DNA from: Entomortierella parvispora
Lineage: Eukaryota; Mortierellomycota; Mortierellomycetes; Mortierellales; Mortierellaceae
NCBI GenBank assembly: GCA_963573315.1
Contig: OY752148.1
Coordinates: 1,541,263-1,605,262, forward strand
Length of the DNA: 64,000 nt
Direction: 5' to 3'
The position numbers and the translations under genes are program-made. The notes beneath the pieces are model-generated. The model was not told the DNA's origin, searched no databases, and saw only the letters and a program-made list of their open reading frames with translations. Numbering within the stretch: position 1 is the stretch's first letter; the number at the start of each line of letters is the position of its first letter. Shown piece by piece: positions 58,118 through 64,000 of the stretch.

Positions 58118-60363
58118 CTACCCAACAATCATGTCGGCGTAGGACGTGGCCATGTGGTGGCGAAGCGCAGTTTCCTGAGTGGAGACTTTGATAACGCCGT
58201 TGTTTCCAACAATCATCCTCCGGCCCTCCTTGCAAAGCTCAAAATCCCGGGCTTCCTCGCTCCTCTTAAAGTCGACCCAAAGAAACTGGTCCACACTATC
58301 ATCGCTTCGCTTACTATCGCATGTTTGAAGAACCTTATAACCGGCATCGACCAAGTCTTTGATGGTGAACACACAGTCGAGTTCAAAGATGCCCTTCTTT
58401 CCAGGAAGCATGTAGCTGCTGTATCTTCTGCTCAGAAACGGAGCGTGCTCGCCTTCGTAATGGGCAACCATCTTCAAGAAGAAAGGAATTTTGTCATACA
58501 CGGATCTCTTTCGTAGCAAATGTGATAGCTTTCTGGAATGTTTCTTGCCCACAATCACGTCGTGGAACGCGAACCCATGTGACCGCCAAGATGTGGCTAC
58601 GGCCATCAGCAAGGCAGTCGCCGCGATGAAGTAGGCTCCCTGGTCGGCGACATTAAGGTAATAATCCAAGGTACTGATTGAGTGCCTCATCCAGTACAGG
58701 GGCGACAGATTGAAGAGCAGGATCGCCAGCGTGATGAGAACTCCTTCCAATCGGTCAGAATACGGGACTCCTTTCACATTGAAGCTCTGCCAGAGTTCGA
58801 GGTATTGGTCGGTCCTGCGGACAGTACTTGAAAGAGATACCAATACGCGCTGAGACCCGATCACATCAAAATACGTGTCGTACGCGCCACAACCCGTCAT
58901 CCATGGGTTCATCTCGTGGGCGAGGTATTGCTTTGTCGCCTTGTACCCATCCACGGGGAAGCGCATGGTTTGGACGTCAAGCTTTTCGAGGATATCGTCA
59001 AGTAGTTCTGTCGAGATACTTCGGCCCAAGAGTGCAATTGAGTCTGCAGGGTAAAGGCCGCGGTAAGTCAGGAGCAGGTAAATCACGGAAATTTTATCCC
59101 GACGATCCGTAGACTTGCGCGAGGCCTTTATCAAACTTTGGGTCGAGCTCTTGTCATCTGGCGAAAGCCTCCACCGGGCCACAAAGAAATCAGAGTCGTT
59201 CAACTTGGGCTCGCTGATGATACTTTTGAGCGTGTCAGAGTAAACCTTCAGAGTCTCGACGCACTTCTTGGCATTGCCGCCGCTTCTGTACTCGTTTTCA
59301 TCGTTATAGATCCGCTCGATGGCCTTTTCCAGGAGATCATTGTCCTCGGTGGAATCCTCGATACTGTTCACGGCTCTTATCAAGTCACAAAGGTCCGGTG
59401 GAGGATTCTGATGTTTGGGGGCTTTTCTCGGAAAAAATCTCGCCATATACAATGGAAACAGCATGCTGACTCCAAGCAGTAGCTGGATCTGTCGATGGTG
59501 CCTCCCACCACAGCCGCAAGGATCATTTCTCTCGATTCTTCCGGTAACTTGGTTGATAAACATGCAGCCGTCATCCCAACACATCCCATGTTGCATCCGG
59601 CACTGTCGAATGAACCATTCGATCCTCTCTGATGTACTCTTGTCGCGGCTATAGAGGTCAGGAACTCTGCTCGTCTTTGGCACAATTGGGGGATCGATCG
59701 CCGAATTGTTTGCAATGACTTCCACCTTTACGAACGTGGCCTCGTCTACAAGGGCGTCCACAACCAGAGCCCTGCCAGTCCTCGTTCGTGGCTGGAAAAG
59801 CACAAACTCTCTTCCGAGAACCAACGACAGTTTGTCCATGAACCAAAAGAACCAGCCGAATCGGAAGTAGAAGTGCTTCCAGATTACACTCTCGCCTGCA
59901 ACTGAAGGTTCGTCGTAGTTTGGGCGGAAATAGGGTCTCAGATCGCGCTCTCGAATATGGTGGTCCTTCTTGTCGGGCGCGGGTGCGACAGAATTCAATG
60001 CAATTACGGAGCCCTCTCTGCGACGGGCGCGGTTGGTAAGCTGTCGATCACTGGAGCTGGTAGGCTGTACATTACAGAGTGGAGGTTCGCGATCCACCAC
60101 CTTGTTATTTCTTTTCTTATACATTGAGTTCACCGAGAAGGGCCATACTCTGAATAAAGGTCCGACTTCCGTGCCAGTGTTGGTAGAGCTAGACGTCTGC
60201 TGGCTTTGAAAGACTGAACTCAGATTCGGTTAGCTTGGAAGGTCGCGTTCGAAAGAAGGAAGTCGTTGGTAGCACAAGTTTCCTTACAATCATTCCCAGA
60301 CACAAAAGGTGCGGGGGTGCTGCTGCTGTTGCAGCTGTTGTCGCTGTTGTTGTTGACGGTCAT
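58118..60363 (-). CDS. Multi-pass membrane protein of unknown function (723 residues)
   Basis: Exons 60363-60288 and 60213-58118. Exon 1 is MTVNNNSDN... with donor T|GTAAGG; a 74-base intron has branch CTAAC and acceptor TTCAG; the join makes a Phe codon in phase. Three hydrophobic helices are visible: IQLLLGVSMLFPLYMARFF (about 267-287), GVLITLAILLFNLSPLYW (about 510-530) and GAYFIAATALLMAVATSW (about 548-566). A Trp/Phe-rich amphipathic stretch FYFRFGWFFWFMDKL (about 140-155) could also sit at a membrane. A Cys cluster CRMQHGMCWDDGC...CGCGG lies just before the first helix. The C-terminus has a globular look (DCVFTIKDLVDAGYKVLQTC). I do not recognise the family. Convergent to acetyl-CoA synthetase. 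Confidence is high that it is a gene, low on function. Confidence 0.8.
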
Positions 60364-62585
60364 GGCGACGAGGACAAGGAGGTACAGATATGAGGGATGG
60401 CGCTGTAGTGGAGGGTGAAGTGCTCGTTTAAAGGAGATGAAAAGGGTAACGAAGGAAAACAAAACGAAATCTCTTGTTCTGACAGTGGTTTTTATACTGA
60501 ACCGCTGCGGGTTTGGGACGCTACCGAGTATTGGCATGGCAAAGCCTACACCATTCTATTTTTCATATCGTGGCGGCCGAGAAAAGTCCCAAAAGCGCGC
60601 CAAGAGTAACAAATGGTTCGCGGGAATACGGAACAGAAACTGCGAACAAAAAAACAAATGAAGTTTGCCTTTGTTTCTCAAACTTTGTTCTGGCAAAGCA
60701 ACTGCATGAAGTCAAAGCAATTCGTATAGGTGGAGGACCGTACGGCGCACCCTTTTTCCTTGTCGCACAGCAAAGGTTCAACAACAAGAAAACGACTTGT
60801 CATAACTGAAAACCTCGGCAAAGTCATTCGTCACCCTCTCGTCCAACATGGGCTGGATCGCTTGGCAAAGTCAATGATCCCTGGGGCTCTTTGTTTACAA
60901 AATGACCAGTGCGCATGGTCACTTGATGCTAGGAAGGGATCAACAGAGGGTTTGGATCATTCCTTGCAGAGTTGGGCGAAAACATGAACCTGCGATATTA
61001 AGACCAACATCGATACTCCTCAGCATGAAAAAATCAAACAATCTCACTGTACGATGACACTTTACTGGTTGACATTGCTGTTCAAGGTCATGTGTCACCT
61101 GATACTTACGAAGTTACGGTAAGATCGAGCGAGAATTCAGATATAAGAATCTGGTGTTTTTTCTTGACCGCAGGAAAGATAAGGGATCTTTGATTTTACG
61201 ATGCAGATCGATGCTCCTTGACGAGAAAGACTCAATGAACTTGGTCCCACACGCGTCCGATGACTTTTTACTAGTGGTCATTGGTGTTCAAAGTCGACGG
61301 TCACCTGACAGTTACGGTAACTTCGAGTGCCGCGGCGCGATCTGAGAATCGGGCGTTTTTTCTTGACCATAGGAAAAATAAGGGATTTCGATTTTATCAT
61401 CCAGATCGATGCTCCTTGACAAGAAACACTCAGCGAGCTCAATCTGACGTGCGTATGGTGATATTTTACTAGTAGACATTGCTTTTCAAAGTCGGTGATC
61501 ACCTTAGGAGCAAGATGCCCACGCGATTACAGAAGATATTCTTCTTTAATAAACGCAGCTCCTGCGATCAAAAAAGATTTTCTGCCGATCGCCTATGTTA
61601 TAGTACAAACTTGAGGCCCATGCGACTGCAATCAACTCATACGATTACAAAAGATACTGTTCTTTGATCGCGAATGCTGCTGGTCCAAACTGGCTGTTTC
61701 GTGCGATTGATAGGGTTGTTCAAGGCAAAATCACTTTTCTCTAGGAGAGGACATATCAGACGGATGGCCGTGAAAGTCGACGGCTGTTTCAGAACGAGTC
61801 GGACGAAACTTGTAGAGCTCTTGTTTTATGACCTAGATCAATGCCCTTCCATTAAATGATCGCCATGAATTTGGTCCCTAAAAGAAGCTATCTGAGGCTT
61901 ACACCTGATGTGCATTTACCTGCAAGAGTGGCCACTGTGGCACCTTGAACCTCGATTTCTTGGACACTGACCCAAATAAACCAGTAAAGTGTCATCGTAC
62001 ACATGTGGGACCGAGTTCGTTGAGTTTTTCATACCGAGGAGTACGTTCCTGACAATAAAACAAATGTTTTTTCGTCCAACTCGTCAAGAGGCAACCGACC
62101 CTCAGATCCATCCTTCGAGCAGTTCTTACGAGAGTTAGGTGATCTTGACCATAAGCATTCCCCATGTTGGCCGCCTTGAAGCAGGACCAATTGCGAGTTT
62201 TTTCTGTCGTCCAGGAGTAAAGATTAAAGAGCGAAGTACATATGTGCTCTTTGCGAATGGCTCGGAAGCTGCCGTTCCGCTTATCGGGAGGGGCAGATTA
62301 TATCTGGAAAGCCAGGCGACCAGCTCACCAACGTTGTAAGGACGGCGTTGACTAGTAAAAGTGAATCGCGTGCACCTGAAGCTTGATTTGACGCTCTGTG
62401 GGCTCGAACACGTCCAAGGACATGTTCGGAAAGAGGAAATCTGAGGAGCATGGACATGATTGGCCCAGCTGGACTGAGTCATGACTGCTTTGTGCTCGTT
62501 CTGTCTTCTTTTGGGGATTCGATGCTCTTCGTATTGCTTCCTTCTTTACTCTTCCTCTGTCCACTCCCTCACTCACACCCACAAC
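60364..62585. other. 2.2-kb intergenic region with degenerate satellite
   Basis: The first ~600 bases are the upstream region of the membrane-protein gene. 61005-61510 is a degenerate tandem array (listed separately). 61520-62100 contains scattered shorter relatives of it, for example CGATTACAGAAGATATTCTTCTTT near 61525 and a variant near 61640. The last 100 bases are a pyrimidine-rich leader of the next gene. Open frames within are repeats, not genes. Confidence 0.55.
61005..61510. repeat. Degenerate tandem array, period about 200 bases, 2.5 copies
   Basis: The block TTTTACTAGT..ACATTG.T.TTCAA(A/G)GTC occurs at about 61060, 61267 and 61465. ATCGATGCTCCTTGAC(A/G)AGAAA occurs at about 61207 and 61406, with a weaker relative at 61009. 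TTTTTTCTTGACC.(C/T)AGGAAA occurs at 61158 and 61358. Copies diverge by roughly a fifth to a quarter by eye. Confidence 0.85.
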
Positions 62586-63208
62586 ATGTTCAGGTATCCC
62601 GAAATCCCTTTTCAAACTTCCGACTATGGACCGATGGCTCGAATCATGGAGTTCCAGAGGATGTTGTGCCCCAAGACCCCCTGCATGCGTTGCTAATGCC
62701 GAGCCCCTTGTCTTTTATTCAATTGTTATATAGCAAACTCGTCAACTTCTGGGTCAACAAGGCTGTTACTGAGACTGTAAGTTGTGGATCCTCGACAATG
62801 AGGGAGCGAGGAATGGAAAATTTCCAGAGGACAAGGAAGGAATGCAGTGTTCCGGGACTCGGGAGTGGATGTCACAGATTTCGAGAGATCACTAACATCC
62901 CTTGATCCATTTCTTTATAGCTCCTCAAATCGCCAAAGTTCCATGAGTTCGCCGCAAAGACCCACCACCATGTCTCCAACGTTTCCAAGAAAGGTAAAAA
63001 GAATCCACTAAAAAAAAAAAAAAATAACGGAAACTAGGAGTTGCCAAAAAAGAAACAACCAACTGACAAGCAACTACCCCCCTGTCTGTACGTCCTTCGA
63101 ATAGCCGCACCCATGATCTCTGAGAGCACCAACAGAGCCTCGATCTTTGCCAAGGCCTTCAAGGAGACCGTGATCAAGGAGTCAGAGAACCTTTCCAAGA
63201 AAAAGTAA
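62586..63208 (+). CDS. Small basic protein (75 residues) in four exons
   Basis: Exons 62586-62593 (8 bases, ATGTTCAG), 62734-62776, 62921-62993 and 63105-63208. All junctions are GT...AG (GTATCC, GTAAGT, GTAAAA; acceptors ATAG, ATAG, ATAG) and the frame is continuous. The product begins MFSKLVNFWVNKAVTET, continues LLKSPKFHEFAAKTHHHV and ends in KESENLSKKK. It is helical and basic, with an amphipathic N-terminus that could attach to a membrane or mitochondrion. The ATG follows a pyrimidine-rich leader with CACACCCACAAC. The unspliced frame from the same ATG stops after 36 codons and is less protein-like. No family recognised, but the coherent splicing of four pieces makes a real gene very likely. 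Confidence 0.78.
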
Positions 63209-63910
63209 ACCAATATCAGAACGAACGATGGACAAGCTGGAACTATAGGATTGCTTCTATATAGTGCAAGCGCAGTCTTCTCGGACTCGGACGGAAGTCA
63301 ACCAACCCACAACAACACCCAACTCATTTTATCGCATAATATAGACGCAATCATACCCAGCAATCATTTTATTTGTGCCCGTTTTGTCGGTTATTTGAAG
63401 AAGTGAAGACAGTTGCGGCACTGTGCGATTTGACAGCAGTAAGTGAGGCGGGGAGATGCACAGACGTTGGCTTTAGGCGGGGGTTAGTGTCTGGTGGCTG
63501 CTTTCGGGATGGCTATTGTAGGCACTGGCCACGGCTCAAGAGGGCTTGACCGGCGAAGTGTCCTTGCGATCTCCAGCAGAGATGAAGGCTACGCACCGCC
63601 CTGAGTGTAGAATGTAGCAAAGGTCCCTGTTCGGTTCACAACGTTTGTGGGGAAGGGGGCAAAGCACGGTAAAACTCTTTCGATTTCCACCAACAGCATT
63701 GAGCACCGTCCCGTGAGAGAATGTGGGGGATACCAAAAATCGCGCTTGGTGCACGAAATGTCTCTGCTCTCCACAGCTGAATCTCCCCTTCTGGTCATTT
63801 GCTTTTTTTTGCTTCTCCATTCCTTCTTTCATCACATCCCAAACCTTCCAGACCCCTCCCCTCCCCCTCTCTCCTGTGTCGCAAAACAAGAAAAAAACTT
63901 TTGAGAACCA
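63209..63910. other. Intergenic region before the last partial gene
   Basis: The 3' region of the small protein gene, then mixed sequence. From 63800 to 63880 it becomes C/T-rich (CCCCTCCCC), a leader for the gene starting at 63911. No other gene seen. Confidence 0.5.
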
Positions 63911-64000
63911 ATGTCAGCAGCAGTCCGAGTCGCCCAGAGCTCTCAAGCTTCGATCAAGTCCTTGATCTCGCTTATGAACAAGTCCTGTACCTGTCCCGCC
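63911..64000 (+). CDS. 5' end of a gene running off the window, possibly mitochondrial protein
   Basis: An ATG behind a pyrimidine-rich leader opens a frame still open at the window edge (30 codons). It begins MSAAVRVAQSSQ and continues SIKSLISLMNKS. The stretch is rich in Ser, Ala and Lys/Arg and has no acidic residues, as expected of a mitochondrial targeting sequence, though 30 residues cannot establish that. Function cannot be judged. Confidence 0.55.
   Translation, partial: MSAAVRVAQSSQASIKSLISLMNKSCTCPA

Noticed and set aside
61154-61472. Two related small frames (both with FFLD.RK.KG)
   Set aside because: They are similar because they are copies of the satellite, not because they are genes; neither has a leader or continues.
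1-64000. tRNA, rRNA or CRISPR array
   Set aside because: No tRNA-like T-loop with matching stems, no rRNA-like block and no regularly spaced repeats were seen by eye; a covariance-model search would be decisive.

Overview
The window is a piece of a filamentous fungal nuclear genome. Genes are split by short GT...AG introns (mostly about 75-105 bases, donors GTAAGT/GTACGT/GTATGT, branch sites of the CTGAC or CTAAC type). Start codons lie behind pyrimidine-rich leaders, and gene-poor stretches are full of simple repeats. The protein types (four-finger C2H2 regulators with Q/H-rich linkers, an HSPA12-type Hsp70, kinase-ankyrin fusions, a PHYHD1-type dioxygenase) and the codon use suggest an early-diverging fungus, most likely Mucoromycota/Mortierellaceae. 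That placement is inference from style, not from a marker gene. I saw no rRNA, tRNA, CRISPR or bacterial-type operon.

Layout. 0.2-1.5 kb: a Harbinger-type DDE transposase-like gene (minus) that appears to lack the catalytic Glu. 1.6-2.9 kb: a secreted, Ser/Thr/Pro-rich surface protein (minus). 3.3-4.2 kb: an unidentified gene whose reading frame changes twice (minus). 4.9-8.4 kb: C2H2 regulator A (minus), followed by about 5.5 kb of non-coding, repeat-rich DNA. 13.9-17.2 kb: seven-transmembrane protein C (minus). 17.8-19.3 kb: a phytanoyl-CoA dioxygenase-family gene in seven exons (plus). 21.3-26.6 kb: seven-transmembrane protein D with a giant cytoplasmic tail (plus), a paralogue of C in opposite orientation. 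26.6-35.1 kb: an 8.5-kb gene desert with decayed repeats. 35.1-37.5 kb: a pseudokinase-ankyrin protein (plus). 41.4-44.2 kb: C2H2 regulator G (plus), a paralogue of A that shares an intron position inside the last finger. 44.5-45.2 kb: an acidic unknown protein (minus).

The last third is denser and more housekeeping-like. A Dbp3-type RNA helicase (minus) and a DnaJ protein (plus) share a 313-base divergent promoter at 48.2-48.5 kb. These are followed by an Hsp70-like protein with a Q-rich head (50.9-53.4 kb), acetyl-CoA synthetase (55.2-57.9 kb), a convergent 723-residue membrane protein of unknown function (58.1-60.4 kb), a degenerate ~200-base satellite (61.0-61.5 kb), a 75-residue protein in four exons with an 8-base first coding exon (62.6-63.2 kb), and the first 30 codons of a gene that leaves the window at 63.9 kb.

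There is no obvious pathway cluster. The most distinctive features are two pairs of paralogues in one 64-kb window, each pair in opposite orientation: the 7TM proteins C/D and the C2H2 regulators A/G. Both suggest local or segmental duplication. The 7TM pair has receptor-like topology with very unequal cytoplasmic tails and is the best candidate for something undescribed. All splice models were read by eye from splice sites and frame continuity; none was tested against transcripts or databases.
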